64,000 nt of DNA from Nakamurella panacisegetis (GTDB taxonomy: Bacteria > Actinomycetota > Actinomycetes > Mycobacteriales > Nakamurellaceae). Position 1 is the stretch's first letter, and every line of letters starts with the position of its first letter. The stretch covers positions 1,922,001-1,986,000 of the forward strand of contig NZ_LT629710.1 of the NCBI RefSeq assembly GCF_900104535.1. The letters run 5' to 3'. Under the pieces are notes generated by a model. That model saw only the letters and a list, made by a program, of their open reading frames with translations. It had not been told where the DNA came from and did no database searches. Positions 34,170 through 43,481 of the stretch are shown here, piece by piece. Position numbers and translations under genes: made by a program.

Positions 34170-35149
34170 AACTCGCCGTTGGTCTGACTCCACTGGAAAC
34201 GCGCCGCGACGTGGTGCTGCACGTCGCGGATCGGGCCGAAGCGCTCGGCTACGACGCGTTCTTCGTGGCCGAGGGGTGGGGGCACGATGCGTCGGTGCTG
34301 CTGGCCGAGGTCGCACTCCGGACCAGCCGGATCCAGATCGGCACGGGCGTGCTGAACATCTGGGGCCGCAGTCCGGCCCAGATCGCCATGCTGGCGGCCA
34401 CCTTGCAGGAGATCTCCGGCGGCCGGTTCGTGCTTGGCCTCGGGGCCGGTAGCCCGGCCCTGGCCGAAGGCCTGCACGACATCGCCTTTCGCGCCCCGGT
34501 GGCGCGCCTGGCGGCGGTGACGCGGCAGGTGCGGGCCCTGCTCCAGGGCGGCCGGATGTCACCAGCCGGTGGCGGCCGTGGTCTCCGCCTGGCCCTGGGC
34601 CCGTCACACATCCCGATCATGCTGGCCGCCCTCGGCCCGGCCGCGATCCGGGTCGCGGGGGCGCTGTCTGACAGTTGGGGTCCCTTCTTCCTGCCCGTCT
34701 CCGCCTTGCCGGACGGGATCCGGCTCCTGCGGGATGCCGCCACCGGCCGCACGGCGCCGGCCGTGTGTCCGGCCATCCCGGCCGCGGTGTCACCCGACCC
34801 GGAACGAGCCGCCGCGTTGGCGTCGTGGTGGATCGACTTCTACCTGACCAAGATGGGCCCGCTGTATGCCAACCGACTCCGGCAACTCGGCCTGGGTCTC
34901 GCCGTGGATCAGGTCCTGTCCGGAGCCGACGGCACCCCGGACCGGTTGCGCGACGAGCTCACCCTGTGCGGCGACGGGTCCGCGCGAGCCGGGATCGACC
35001 GCTGGTACGCCGCGGGCGCCGACCGGCCCGCCATCACGTTGCCCCCGGACTGCAGCGTCGAGGAACTCGACTACATGCTCGAGGCGTTCGCGCCGCTCGC
35101 CGCGCCGGTGCGGAACGACCGGGCTCAGCCAGTCCCGGCCCCACGCTGA
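34166..35149 (+). CDS. LLM-class flavin-dependent oxidoreductase (luciferase-like)
   Basis: The 327-residue TIM-barrel protein shows MKLAVGLTPLETRRD, LGYDAFFVAEGWGHDASVLLAEVALRTSRIQIGTGVLN-type strands (landmarks GYDAFFVAEG and RIQIGTGVLN), AATLQEISGGRFVLGLGAGS and IPIMLAALGPAAIRVAG, the standard LLM core. Enzymes of this group use FMNH2 or F420H2 for mono-oxygenation or hydride transfer; the cofactor cannot be decided here. It is divergent from the SARP gene and may be its target. Confidence 0.92.
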   Translation: MKLAVGLTPLETRRDVVLHVADRAEALGYDAFFVAEGWGHDASVLLAEVALRTSRIQIGTGVLNIWGRSPAQIAMLAATLQEISGGRFVLGLGAGSPALAEGLHDIAFRAPVARLAAVTRQVRALLQGGRMSPAGGGRGLRLALGPSHIPIMLAALGPAAIRVAGALSDSWGPFFLPVSALPDGIRLLRDAATGRTAPAVCPAIPAAVSPDPERAAALASWWIDFYLTKMGPLYANRLRQLGLGLAVDQVLSGADGTPDRLRDELTLCGDGSARAGIDRWYAAGADRPAITLPPDCSVEELDYMLEAFAPLAAPVRNDRAQPVPAPR

Positions 35150-35161
35150 CGGGGTCGGAGC

Positions 35162-36166
35162 TCAGCGCTCGACCTGGATCCTGATCCGGCGCAGGATCAT
35201 CCGCCGGATCAGGGCGCTGAACGGCCCGACCATCGCCCAGTACGCGGCGAAGCGTCGCCGGCTGCGTGGATCGGTGAGGCAGACACGGGTCTCGGTCGTC
35301 ACGCGGGTCCAGCCCGGGCCGGCCGGTTCGGTGCGGATGGCGAACGCGATCTTGGCGTAACCGGGGGCGGAGAAGGTGGTGAACGACTCCGGATCCATTG
35401 CCAGCGGCGCCTCGTCACCGATCCGCCAGGGACGGGTGACCGTGCCGAACGCGAGTTCCTGCGGCCCCGGGGCGAGGGGAATCCAGCCCGCCCCCGCCAT
35501 GTCGGCCACGGTGAACGGAGCGGGTATCGGGGGTGCCCCACCCCTCAACCGGGCCCGGAGCCGTCCCGGGAGGCCGCGCAGGACCAGGAGTGCCCGCACC
35601 GCCGGGATTCCGGTCAGGTCGAGCTGACCGATGGCCGACTGGACAGCACTCGGCTCGGCGTGCACCAGGCGGGAGTGGCGCTCGCTGACCTGTGGATCCG
35701 GCAGGTACCGGTCCAGGGTGCTCTGCTCCCGCCCGTCGGCCTCCAGGTTGTCGCGCAGCCGGGTCCACATCCGCCGCTCCTGACGCGCGCCGATCGGGAC
35801 GAAAACCGGTGTCAGCAGCCGCATCGCACCCTTCGGCCGGGCCTGCCATGACCATCGCAGACGGGTGCCACCCGGGATCGGGTCGAAGGTCAGGGTGCCG
35901 GAGAACTCCGCCGCTGCCATCTGGGTGGTCGAGCCGAGCAGGTGTGGTCGTTCGAAGGCGGTGTACCTGACCCGCATCGGGAGCGGCCGGCGGCCGGATC
36001 GCACGGTGGCCCGGAATCGCGTGTCGACGCCGATCGGGCCGGGCGTGATCTTCTCCGCGCCGATCATGTTGGGGTTGTACGTGGGTTCGTTCCGCTCGTC
36101 GGCGACGAAGTCGAAGACTTCCTCGACCGGCCGCCGGATGAGTACCTCGCCCTGGATGTGTGGCAT
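35162..36166 (-). CDS. Tandem two-domain SRPBCC protein
   Basis: The 334-residue protein has an N-terminal polyketide-cyclase-type SRPBCC domain (about 1-150: GEVLIRRPVEEVFDFVADERNEPTYNP, then GSGTL-like strands) and a second SRPBCC-like domain (about 165-330: RLVHAEPSAVQSAIGQLDLTG, FAFAIRTEPAGPGWTRVTTETRV-type strands, then FAAYWAMVGPFSALIRRMILRRI). Each alone is a common START-like family in actinobacteria; here they are joined. ATG 36166 shares a base with the stop of a truncated flavodoxin-like frame upstream. The ligand is unknown. Confidence 0.82.
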   Translation of the reverse strand: MPHIQGEVLIRRPVEEVFDFVADERNEPTYNPNMIGAEKITPGPIGVDTRFRATVRSGRRPLPMRVRYTAFERPHLLGSTTQMAAAEFSGTLTFDPIPGGTRLRWSWQARPKGAMRLLTPVFVPIGARQERRMWTRLRDNLEADGREQSTLDRYLPDPQVSERHSRLVHAEPSAVQSAIGQLDLTGIPAVRALLVLRGLPGRLRARLRGGAPPIPAPFTVADMAGAGWIPLAPGPQELAFGTVTRPWRIGDEAPLAMDPESFTTFSAPGYAKIAFAIRTEPAGPGWTRVTTETRVCLTDPRSRRRFAAYWAMVGPFSALIRRMILRRIRIQVER

Positions 36167-36432
36167 CAGGCCCAGCCGGTCGAAGTCGTGGGGCGACGCT
36201 GCCCGAACCGCACAACGGCTGCCCGAGACCTCGTCATCGAGACCTCCGGCATGTTGCCGCTCGTGTAGCTCGGGACATCCCGGTCCCGGGACACCGGATC
36301 GAAATCGTCGGCGTACAGGTCGATGACGGTGTTGGTGTGGCCGGCCTCCTGCAGGCCGGCGGTGAAGCGTTGGAGGACGGCATGGCAGAACGATTTCGGA
36401 TCGTGGTGCGCGTAGACGGTCAGTACCTTCAT
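36166..36432 (-). pseudogene. Truncated NAD(P)H dehydrogenase (quinone), flavodoxin_2 family
   Basis: The first 66 residues are a clear NQO-type N-terminus: MKVLTVYAHHDPKSFCHAVLQRF, then GHTNTVIDLYADDFDPV and DVPSYTSGNMPE. The homology then ends in 22 unrelated residues, whereas intact members exceed 190. An internal deletion has apparently joined it to the SRPBCC gene, with TGATG stop-start overlap. The flavin and quinone pocket is missing, so it is probably non-functional. Confidence 0.75.
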
Positions 36433-36959
36433 CAGAATCCCTTTCGACGCGCGATGACCGTCACCGCCGCCTGATCACCGAGCGCGGTCCTGCTCCCGCA
36501 ACTCCGGGACGCCGTACGTGTCCGATCGTCATTCCGATCTCGTCCACCCACGAAACGCTCCCCTCCGGCCGTGTCGTAGGGCCCAAAGTCACTTCATGAG
36601 GCTTCCTCCTCCGCTGGCCCGGACCTCGGTGTTCCGCGCAGCGGCAGTGAACCTCTTGACTCGGGAGCCGTTTCTCGAGATCGGATGCGCAGTCGCGTCA
36701 GTTCCGGCTGCACGCACCTCGAAGCGCCAACACGACCGTGCCGTTTGGCCTATCCGATTTCCGGCTCCATCGGACACCGACTGCACATGTCCCGCCTCGA
36801 CGACGACGTGGACCAGGCACCGTTCACCGCCGTGCGTATCACTTACGTTTCCGGCGGCGGTCCCTTCTAGCGTCGACGTCAACGCCGTATCGGAGCGTGG
36901 TGCCGTTCGAATCGACGTCTTCGGGCAACCTTTCGAGGGGGCCAGGGCATCGAGATGGC
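36433..36959. other. 527 bp region without a supportable gene
   Basis: It lies upstream of the truncated flavodoxin-like gene and downstream of the nitroreductase-family gene, both on the minus strand. Frames here show no homology I recognise and are probably chance. No clear terminator or repeat was seen. Confidence 0.4.
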
Positions 36960-37463
36960 TCAGTCGGCCGCCGGGCGAGGTTCCAGGACCACGACGGCGG
37001 TCTCGTTGGGCCGGCGCCGGGCGTACTCGTCGAGGTTCTCGTCGACCGCCCCCCACAGGTCCCACAACCGGGCCCGCTCGGTCCCGGTGGCCGCTCGCGC
37101 CACGACATCGCGGGTCCCGTCGGCCAAATCCACCTTCGCCGCCGGGTGGGCCCGGAGATTGAGCCACCACGCCGGTTCGGCGGCGCCCCAGCCGTTCATG
37201 GCCAGCGTGACCAGGTTCGGGCCGTCCTCGAGGTAGGCCAGGATCACTGCCCGTTCCCGGCCGCTGCGACGTCCGGTGGTCGTCACCCGCATCATGCCTG
37301 ATCGCCCGGAACGGGCGGCCCACAGCCCAACGCGCCCGCGGGTCACCGCGTAGAGGGCTCGATGGGCCTTCCACGCGAACCGGATGACCCATCTCGGAGG
37401 CAGCCACGGTTGCTCCGCCGCCCCGGTCGTGGTGACACCGTTCGCCCGTGACCGCTTGTTCAT
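36960..37463 (-). CDS. Nitroreductase family deazaflavin-dependent oxidoreductase (DDN-like)
   Basis: The 167-residue split-barrel protein shows the DDN/FDOR-A signatures: LTTTGRRSGRERAVILAYLEDG-type block (MRVTTTGRRSGRERAVIL), NLVTLAMNGWGAAEPAWWLNLRAHP and KVDLADGTRDVVARAA. Members bind coenzyme F420 and reduce quinones or nitroaromatics. It is the plausible target of the DosR-like boxes at 37591-37627. ATG 37463 is preceded by GAAAGG-type purines. Confidence 0.9.
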   Translation of the reverse strand: MNKRSRANGVTTTGAAEQPWLPPRWVIRFAWKAHRALYAVTRGRVGLWAARSGRSGMMRVTTTGRRSGRERAVILAYLEDGPNLVTLAMNGWGAAEPAWWLNLRAHPAAKVDLADGTRDVVARAATGTERARLWDLWGAVDENLDEYARRRPNETAVVVLEPRPAAD

Positions 37464-37590
37464 GACCGACCTTTCGTGCCCTCACCGGCGGACCTCGGAA
37501 CGCGGATCCGGCGATCTGCGGCAGTGACATCTCCTGCTCGGACGGAGTGTTCGTCCACCCGATGCTCGTCGCGCCGATTCGCCGGACCTA

Positions 37591-37627
37591 GGGCCGATGG
37601 CCCCTTTCTGACTGGGGCGAACGACCC
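37591..37627. promoter_or_regulatory. Two DosR-like palindromic boxes
   Basis: GGGCCGATGGCCCC (37591-37604) and GGGGCGAACGACCC (37614-37627) each match the core GGGACTWWAGTCCC at 10 of 14 positions, with centres 23 bp apart, 128 bp before the DDN-like gene. The rest of the 438 bp gap 37464-37901 shows nothing else. Confidence 0.4.
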
Positions 37628-37901
37628 TGCCCGCGGTGCGTGATCCCACTCCGGTGAATGGGGCGGGGTCCGCTCCGAAGAACGCGCCGGAGTCGCGTAG
37701 CCCTTACCCGGCGACCTTGAGATCGGGACCTTCGGCCCTGCGCACCTGACGGCCCGCCTCAATAGGCTGCCCGGCAGATCCGCCTGGCCCGAGCGGCCCG
37801 GGCCACGTCACGACCGCACAGCCATCGGGAAGGTTGCTGATGCCTTGAACCCCTCGTCATCCAGTACCGGCCCGGTCCACCCGCCGGACGCGGTGCAACC
37901 G

Positions 37902-38450
37902 ATGAAGCTGCCGGTCGCACTCTGGCGTCTGGCCAAATGTGCGTCGACGACGGGGGTGCTCCTGGCTCGTCGCCGTCTGCACCTGCCGCGGACGAATGTC
38001 GGTCGACGACTGGACTTCGCCGACGGAACGTCGGCCCGGGTGTACCGGGAAACCGTCGTGGAGCGCCCGCCGCTCGAACAACCGGTTGTGCTGGTTGTCC
38101 AGTTCCGCATGCGGGTGCTGAACGGCCGAGTCGGGCAGGCGTACTTCCGCGTGGTCAGCCTGCTGAACACCCCGCTGTTCGCCGGCTTCCCCGGTTTCGC
38201 CAACAAGCTCTGGATGGCCGCCGACGAAGAGGGCAGGTACCGCGGACTGTACGAGTGGGACGACGCCGGCCTCGCGCACGACTACGTGCGGGCGCTCTGG
38301 TGGCCGCTCGCCGTGGTCAGCCGCCTCGACTCGATCCGCTATCGGGTGCTGCCCGGCCGTCGGCGCGACGACGTCCTCGGCGGGGGTGAATCGATGGCGA
38401 CCGGGGACGGTTGGTGGCAACCGGTCGGCAGCACTCCGGCATGGACATGA
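37902..38450 (+). CDS. Hypothetical protein linked to FAD monooxygenase
   Basis: A 182-residue protein (MKLPVALWRLAKCASTTG) with an amphipathic N-terminus and a compact alpha/beta core (PVVLVVQFRMRVLN; RVVSLLNTPLFAGFPGFANKLWMAADEEGRYRGLYEWDDAG). I do not recognise the family; the FANKLWMA and YRGLYEWDD motifs recall small heme or lipid-binding proteins only loosely. TTG 37845 is in frame and better spaced from GGAAGG, so the start is uncertain. Its TGA overlaps the monooxygenase start (ATGA), so the pair is translationally coupled. Confidence 0.72.
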   Translation: MKLPVALWRLAKCASTTGVLLARRRLHLPRTNVGRRLDFADGTSARVYRETVVERPPLEQPVVLVVQFRMRVLNGRVGQAYFRVVSLLNTPLFAGFPGFANKLWMAADEEGRYRGLYEWDDAGLAHDYVRALWWPLAVVSRLDSIRYRVLPGRRRDDVLGGGESMATGDGWWQPVGSTPAWT

Positions 38451-40012
38451 CCGAGACGGACGTCCTGATCGTCGGAGCCGGCCCGACCGGGCTGACGCTG
38501 GCCTTGCAGGCGCACGACCACGGGGCGCGGGTCCGGATCGTCGATCGACGGAGCGGGCCCCCGCGGCCCTCGCGGGCCATGATCGTCCACCCGCGGACCA
38601 TGGAGGTGCTCCGGCCGCTGGGGGTCACCGACGCGCTGCTGGCCCGCGGCGACCGCCGGCCGAGCGCCACGCTGCATCTCGGCCGCCGGGCGGTCCCGGC
38701 CCACCTGACCGATTTCGCGCTCGGCGACACCGCCTTTCCCCACCTGCTCCTGATCCGTCAGTCCGATGTCGAGGCGGTGCTGCTGGCCGCGGCGGCGCAA
38801 CGGGGGCTGGCCGTCGAATGGGACACCGCCTTCGAGTCCTACCGGATCGACTCAGGATCGCCGATCGTGACGGTGCGTCGTGGCTGGGCCCAGGCGCAGA
38901 TCAGTGCTCAATTCCTGGTCGGGGCCGACGGATCGACCAGCGCAGTTCGGCACCGGGCCGACATCACGTCCGACGGCGCGGCCTACCCGGTGGACGTCGT
39001 GCTGGCTGACGTGGAGCTCGACGGCACCGTCGGGGCCGCCTCGGCGCATGTCGCGGCCGGCCGAAAGGGCCTGGTGTTCCTGTTCCCGCTGGGCGAGCAG
39101 GCCACGTGGCGGCTGTTGGTCACCGTCCCCACCGTGCCGTCCGGCGAGCCCTTCGGACAGATCGGCCCACCCGTGCCACGCGAGGAACTCGACCGTCTCG
39201 TCGACGGATCAGGTATCGGGGTGCGAATCGCGCAGGTCGCCTGGTCGTCCCGGATACGGGTGCAGCACCGCGTGGCGGCCCGGTATCGGGTGGGTCCGGT
39301 GCTGCTCGCCGGCGATGCGGCGCATACGTTCTCACCGGCCGGTGGTCAGGGCATGAACACCGGTATCCAGGACGCCACCAATCTCGGGTGGAAGCTGGCG
39401 TTGCTCTGCGCCCACGACGTCGCCCGGGAACGTCTGCTCGCCTCCTACGAGGCCGAGCGCCGGGCGGTGGCGCGGCAGACCCGCGCACTGACGCACCTGT
39501 TGTTCTGGGTCGAGGCCGGCACCGGGTTGATCCCGTCGTTCCTGCGGGGCAGCATGGCTCCACTGGCCGCACCGCTCATCCCGGTCCTGCTCGGCCGCCG
39601 ACATCTGATCGCCGCCGGCATCCGGGTGCTTTCCCAGCTGCGCTGGACTTACCGACACAGCCCGCTGTCGGGCGACCTGGAGCGCGGACGGCCCAGCGCG
39701 CGGGGCTCACCGTGCGGACGCGTCGGGGACCGGCTGCCGGACCAGGCTGTCGTGGTCGACGACGGCCGCCGCCACTTGCACGAACTCACCGCGACCGCCG
39801 GTTTCCACGTCCTGCTGCAACGGGACGCGCAGCCGCTCACCCTCGACCACGGCCTGGTGCACACCCACCGGGTGCATTCCTGGCCCGGCCGGGCGGCGAT
39901 CGTCGTACGCCCGGACGGCCACATCGGCCACTCCGGTTCCAGCCCGGCCGTCGAGGCCTGGTTACGAGCGCTGGGGGTGACGTCGGTCGCCCGACGCGGA
40001 TCCGCATCCTGA
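38447..40012 (+). CDS. FAD-dependent aromatic monooxygenase (class A, PheA/TfdB/MhpA type)
   Basis: The 521-residue flavoprotein has the Rossmann motif VLIVGAGPTGLTLA (about 6-19), the DG motif GADGSTSAVR (about 160-169) and the second FAD motif LLAGDAAHTFSPAGGQGMNTGIQDATNLGWKLA shape (landmark GDAAHTFSPAGGQG, about 285). The C-terminal thioredoxin-like tail is typical of the phenol hydroxylase branch. It would hydroxylate an aromatic or polyketide substrate with NAD(P)H and O2. ATG 38447 overlaps the stop of the upstream gene. Confidence 0.92.
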   Translation: MTETDVLIVGAGPTGLTLALQAHDHGARVRIVDRRSGPPRPSRAMIVHPRTMEVLRPLGVTDALLARGDRRPSATLHLGRRAVPAHLTDFALGDTAFPHLLLIRQSDVEAVLLAAAAQRGLAVEWDTAFESYRIDSGSPIVTVRRGWAQAQISAQFLVGADGSTSAVRHRADITSDGAAYPVDVVLADVELDGTVGAASAHVAAGRKGLVFLFPLGEQATWRLLVTVPTVPSGEPFGQIGPPVPREELDRLVDGSGIGVRIAQVAWSSRIRVQHRVAARYRVGPVLLAGDAAHTFSPAGGQGMNTGIQDATNLGWKLALLCAHDVARERLLASYEAERRAVARQTRALTHLLFWVEAGTGLIPSFLRGSMAPLAAPLIPVLLGRRHLIAAGIRVLSQLRWTYRHSPLSGDLERGRPSARGSPCGRVGDRLPDQAVVVDDGRRHLHELTATAGFHVLLQRDAQPLTLDHGLVHTHRVHSWPGRAAIVVRPDGHIGHSGSSPAVEAWLRALGVTSVARRGSAS

Positions 40013-40017
40013 CCGAA

Positions 40018-40036
40018 TTCCGCCGGAAAGGCGGAA
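40018..40036 (+). terminator. Hairpin after the monooxygenase gene
   Basis: TTCCGCC-ggaaa-GGCGGAA is a perfect 7 bp stem with a 5 nt loop, starting 5 nt after the stop. There is no T-run, as often in high-GC actinobacteria, so it may act as a weak terminator or mRNA stabiliser. Confidence 0.5.
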
Positions 40037-40208
40037 CAAGACCCAAATGCCGCTGCTGACCGACACCACAAATGCAAAGAAGAGCCTTTGGTCCCTATGG
40101 GGCGCGACGTGTCCGGTGTTCAGGTAGACGCATTCGGAAATCCCACCGGCCGACCGGCACAACGCGGTACCGGCGTTCGCGGTCCCGGACTTCGAAAGGA
40201 TGCGCCAC

Positions 40209-41264
40209 ATGAATCGAATGATGGCTCGGATCGCTGCGTGCTCATCGGCCACCCTCCTCCTGGTGATGACCCCTCAATTGGCGGGGGCCACCACCGTCCA
40301 GGCGGGTCCGAGAAATGCGCACCCCTCGTCGATCCGGTACGAGTTGCACCACCTCGGCTTTGCCGGCTCGATCAACGCCCTCAACGACGTCGGACTGGCG
40401 GTCGGGCAATGGAATGGTCAAGCATTCAGCTGGAATGCCTGGACTCAACAGAGGACCGACCTCCAGACGCTCGGCGGTTACGCTTCCACCGCCTACGGCG
40501 TCAACAATCGGGGGCAGATCGTCGGAGAGTCGGACGCGGCCGGGCAGACCCACGCCGTCCTGTGGAACCGGCCGGGCGCGAAGCCGATCGATCTCGGGAC
40601 CCTGGGTGGCCAGTTCTCCATCGCTCGCGCCATCAACAACCTCGGAGTCGTCGTCGGCGAATCCGACACGGCCGACGGCTCCGACCACGCCTTCCGTTGG
40701 GACCCGCGCACTCACCACATGTCCGACCTGGGAACCCTCGGCGGGAAGTCGTCCTCGGCTACCGCGATCAACGACCGCGGGCAGATCGTCGGCTCGGCAA
40801 GCACCAGCGAGGGACTCGCGGACGCGTTCCGGTGGGATCCCCGGACCGGGCACATGCAGGACCTGGGCCTGCTGCCGCACAGCGTGGTCTCGTTCGCCAC
40901 GGGGATCAACAATCGAGGCGAGGTCGTGGGCTACACCAACGACGTCGGGGACTTCACCGACCGAGCGTTCCGATGGGACCCGAAGACGCAGAAGATGTCC
41001 ACCCTTCCGGGGGTGCCCGACGTGTACGGCCACGCGACCGGTATCAATGATCTCGGCCAGATCGCCGGCTACTGGAACGACCAGTCCGGTTTTACGACGC
41101 CCTTCATCTGGAGTCCGGCCAGCCATCGGCCCGTTGCCCTGCCGTACCTGACCGCGCAGCCGTATTCGTCCTTCGCCATCACATCGGCCATCAACAATCG
41201 TTCCTGGGTGGCCGGATACGACGGATCGGCCGTGCTGTGGATTCCCGACCGGGGCTGGCATTGA
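40209..41264 (+). CDS. Secreted HAF-repeat beta-propeller-like protein
   Basis: The 351-residue protein has a signal peptide (ARIAACSSATLLLVMTPQLAGA, cleavage about residue 28) and about seven copies of the HAF repeat, period near 47 residues, each with a (I/V)N(N/D)xGx(V/I)(V/A)G core (GVNNRGQIVGES, AINNLGVVVGES, AINDRGQIVGSA, GINNRGEVVGYT, GINDLGQIAGYW and others) followed by HAFRWDP-like strands. Function in the exoproteome is unknown. ATG 40209 is preferred because GAAAGG is 9 nt upstream, whereas ATG 40200 abuts it. Confidence 0.88.
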   Translation: MNRMMARIAACSSATLLLVMTPQLAGATTVQAGPRNAHPSSIRYELHHLGFAGSINALNDVGLAVGQWNGQAFSWNAWTQQRTDLQTLGGYASTAYGVNNRGQIVGESDAAGQTHAVLWNRPGAKPIDLGTLGGQFSIARAINNLGVVVGESDTADGSDHAFRWDPRTHHMSDLGTLGGKSSSATAINDRGQIVGSASTSEGLADAFRWDPRTGHMQDLGLLPHSVVSFATGINNRGEVVGYTNDVGDFTDRAFRWDPKTQKMSTLPGVPDVYGHATGINDLGQIAGYWNDQSGFTTPFIWSPASHRPVALPYLTAQPYSSFAITSAINNRSWVAGYDGSAVLWIPDRGWH

Positions 41265-41365
41265 GCTGCGATTGCTTGCCCACGCCGTCATCGTGCCTGC
41301 GGACTTTCTGATGCCCAGGGACATGCTGCAGTGCGTTCGACGACGCGCCGAACGACTGGGCGTGG

Positions 41366-42682
41366 GTGACCAACGTGTCGCGACATGACCGCACCACGTC
41401 GACGGACCGAACGACATCTCCGCTCCGACCACCGCGGGAGGCGATCGCGAACGCGTCACCACGACGGATCGGGCTGATCGAGGCGGCGGTGGCGATGATG
41501 ATCGTCGGGGTCGGTGTCATCGTGGTGACCCCAGGCCATCCGGTCGCCGCGTTGCTCCGCATGGTGGTCGTGGCCGGAGCGGGCCTGGGTCTGCTGGTCC
41601 TTCGTCGTCGGGCCCGTCCCGGTCTGGTGGCGGTGATCCTCGCGGCTCTGGGCACCGCCGCCGGTGTGAGCGGTGCCGTCATCGCGGTGCCGCATCTGCT
41701 CACCGACGGCCTGTCGGTCCGCGCCGCCGGTTCGGCCGTCGCCGCCGTCGGAGGGCTGCTGGGCCTCGGGTGCGCGACGGTCATGTTCGTCCGGACGGTG
41801 TCCGGGTGGCGGCGGCTGCTCGCCCTGCCGCTGATCGTCGTCGTCGGCTATCGCGGCTACCTACCGCTGGGCATGGCGGTGTACGCCACCAACCCGCCGC
41901 GGGTCGCGCTGGGTTCGGCCACACCGGGTGTCTACGGCCTCACCTACCGCGACGTCTCGTTCGCATCCGCCGACGGGGTGGTCTTGTCCGGCTGGTACAT
42001 CCCGTCCGCGAACCGGGCCGCCCTGGTGCTGCTGCCCGGGTCCGGGTCCACCCGGTCGTCCGTCCTGAACCACGCGGTGGTCCTGGTCCGGCACGGTTAC
42101 GGGATCCTGATGTTCGATCCGCGCGGCCACGGCCGCAGCGGGGGCCGGGCGATGGACTTCGGCTGGTTCGGGGAGCAGGACATCACCGCGGCGGTGACCT
42201 ACCTCCGGCAGCAACCGAAGCTGGACCCCGATCGCATCGGCGTCCTCGGACTGTCCATGGGCGGTGAGGAGGCCATCGGTGCCCTGGCGGCTGACCGCCG
42301 TATCCGTGCGGTGGTCGCCGAGGGCGCCACCCACCGGGTGCTGGCCGACAAGACCTGGTTGCCCGAGGTGTACGGGATCCGCGGCCGGATCCAGTTGGGC
42401 GTCGACGCGATCGCCTACGGGTTGGCCGACCTGTTCTCCGGTGCCCATCCGCCGATGTCCCTCGGGGACGCGGTGGTGGTCGCGGCGCCCCGGCCGGTGC
42501 TGCTGATTGCCGGTGGTGACGCTCTCGACGAGGAGAACGCGGACACCAGAATCGCCGCCCGGTCACCGGCGACGGTGCACGTGTGGGTGGTCCCGCACGC
42601 CGGACACGTCGCCGCTCTGAGCGTCAGCCCCGCCGAGTGGGAGGCCCACGTGACCGAATTCCTGGCCACGGCCCTCGCCTGA
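41366..42682 (+). CDS. Membrane-anchored alpha/beta hydrolase
   Basis: The 438-residue protein begins with a basic tail and about five hydrophobic helices (residues 30-180), followed by a dienelactone-hydrolase-like catalytic domain: LLPGSGSTRSS, MFDPRGHGRSGG, nucleophile GLSMGGEEAIGAL (about 298), acid in AGGDALDEEN (about 370) and His in PHAGHVAAL (about 410). The domain faces either side of the membrane; its substrate is unknown. GTG 41366 is the most upstream start and lacks a clear ribosome site, so the true start may be internal. Confidence 0.85.
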   Translation: MTNVSRHDRTTSTDRTTSPLRPPREAIANASPRRIGLIEAAVAMMIVGVGVIVVTPGHPVAALLRMVVVAGAGLGLLVLRRRARPGLVAVILAALGTAAGVSGAVIAVPHLLTDGLSVRAAGSAVAAVGGLLGLGCATVMFVRTVSGWRRLLALPLIVVVGYRGYLPLGMAVYATNPPRVALGSATPGVYGLTYRDVSFASADGVVLSGWYIPSANRAALVLLPGSGSTRSSVLNHAVVLVRHGYGILMFDPRGHGRSGGRAMDFGWFGEQDITAAVTYLRQQPKLDPDRIGVLGLSMGGEEAIGALAADRRIRAVVAEGATHRVLADKTWLPEVYGIRGRIQLGVDAIAYGLADLFSGAHPPMSLGDAVVVAAPRPVLLIAGGDALDEENADTRIAARSPATVHVWVVPHAGHVAALSVSPAEWEAHVTEFLATALA

Positions 42683-42714
42683 CGCAGACCCGATTCCTCC
42701 ACGACGGCCGTGCG

Positions 42715-43404
42715 TCAACCGCTCGCCCCGGCCGCCGATGGCTCCGGGTGCCGTGTCGACGTCGGGGCGTGGGCCCCTCGGGTGAGTCGTTCCGCTCGAT
42801 CCTTGATGCCGTTGAGCATCTTGCGTTCCATGACCAGGCTGCCCGGCTCCATCAGGTAGCGGTCGAGCATCCTTCTCGCCCAGGACGCGCCCGGCACCGA
42901 GATCCGGTTGCGGCTGATCAGCCGCGTTCTGGTGCCCTCGGCCTCCAACTGGAAGGCCCAGACCCAGGTGCCGTCGTCGGAGCGCCACACCAGCGTCCGG
43001 TGCGGTTCCACCAGGACCAACCGCAGTACCGGACCACTGCGTCCCAGCCGGATGTGGTCGCCGACGGCGACGTTCTGGAACTGCGGCAGGATTTCGTCGG
43101 TGCTGTGCATCCCGAGACCGAACAGGTTCTCGATCCAGTCGTAGGTGTACGCGCCGCCTCGTCCTGGGCCCATCTGAGCCAGCCATGGCCAGACATCGGA
43201 GACCGGAGCCGCGATGGTGACGGCCCGGGTCGAGAGCATGTCCGGCTCGGGCAGCAGATCGTCGCCCGGAAGGTGCACATCCGTCGGCGTAGCTCCCCAC
43301 CCCAGGCAACGCCAACGCCAGTGCTCGTAGGCGGCCACGTACACGGCGGCGGCCAACGCGCCGCCGCCGACGGCGGCGGCCGGACCGGCGATGGGAATCC
43401 TCAT
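42715..43404 (-). CDS. SRPBCC family protein with N-terminal membrane segment
   Basis: The 229-residue protein starts with a hydrophobic segment (PIAGPAAAVGGGALAAAVYVA), then a START-like domain: TRAVTIAAPVSDVWPWLAQMGPGRGGAYTYDWIENLFGLGMHS, VAVGDHIRLG and RTLVWRSDDGTWVWAFQLE are its landmarks. This WPWLAQMG subfamily is common in actinobacteria without known ligands. It is convergent with the hydrolase, 32 nt apart. Confidence 0.85.
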   Translation of the reverse strand: MRIPIAGPAAAVGGGALAAAVYVAAYEHWRWRCLGWGATPTDVHLPGDDLLPEPDMLSTRAVTIAAPVSDVWPWLAQMGPGRGGAYTYDWIENLFGLGMHSTDEILPQFQNVAVGDHIRLGRSGPVLRLVLVEPHRTLVWRSDDGTWVWAFQLEAEGTRTRLISRNRISVPGASWARRMLDRYLMEPGSLVMERKMLNGIKDRAERLTRGAHAPTSTRHPEPSAAGASG

Positions 43405-43481
43405 GGCCCCAGTACAGGTCGGGTGTCACCCCTCGCGTCAGAGGCGAAGGTCCTGCGGTTGCCTCACGGGTGTGGCGGCCG

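Noticed and set aside
36589-37530. A 313-codon minus-strand frame around the DDN-like gene
   Set aside because: It is an Arg-rich shadow overlapping the well-supported DDN-like CDS and the gene-free stretch beside it.
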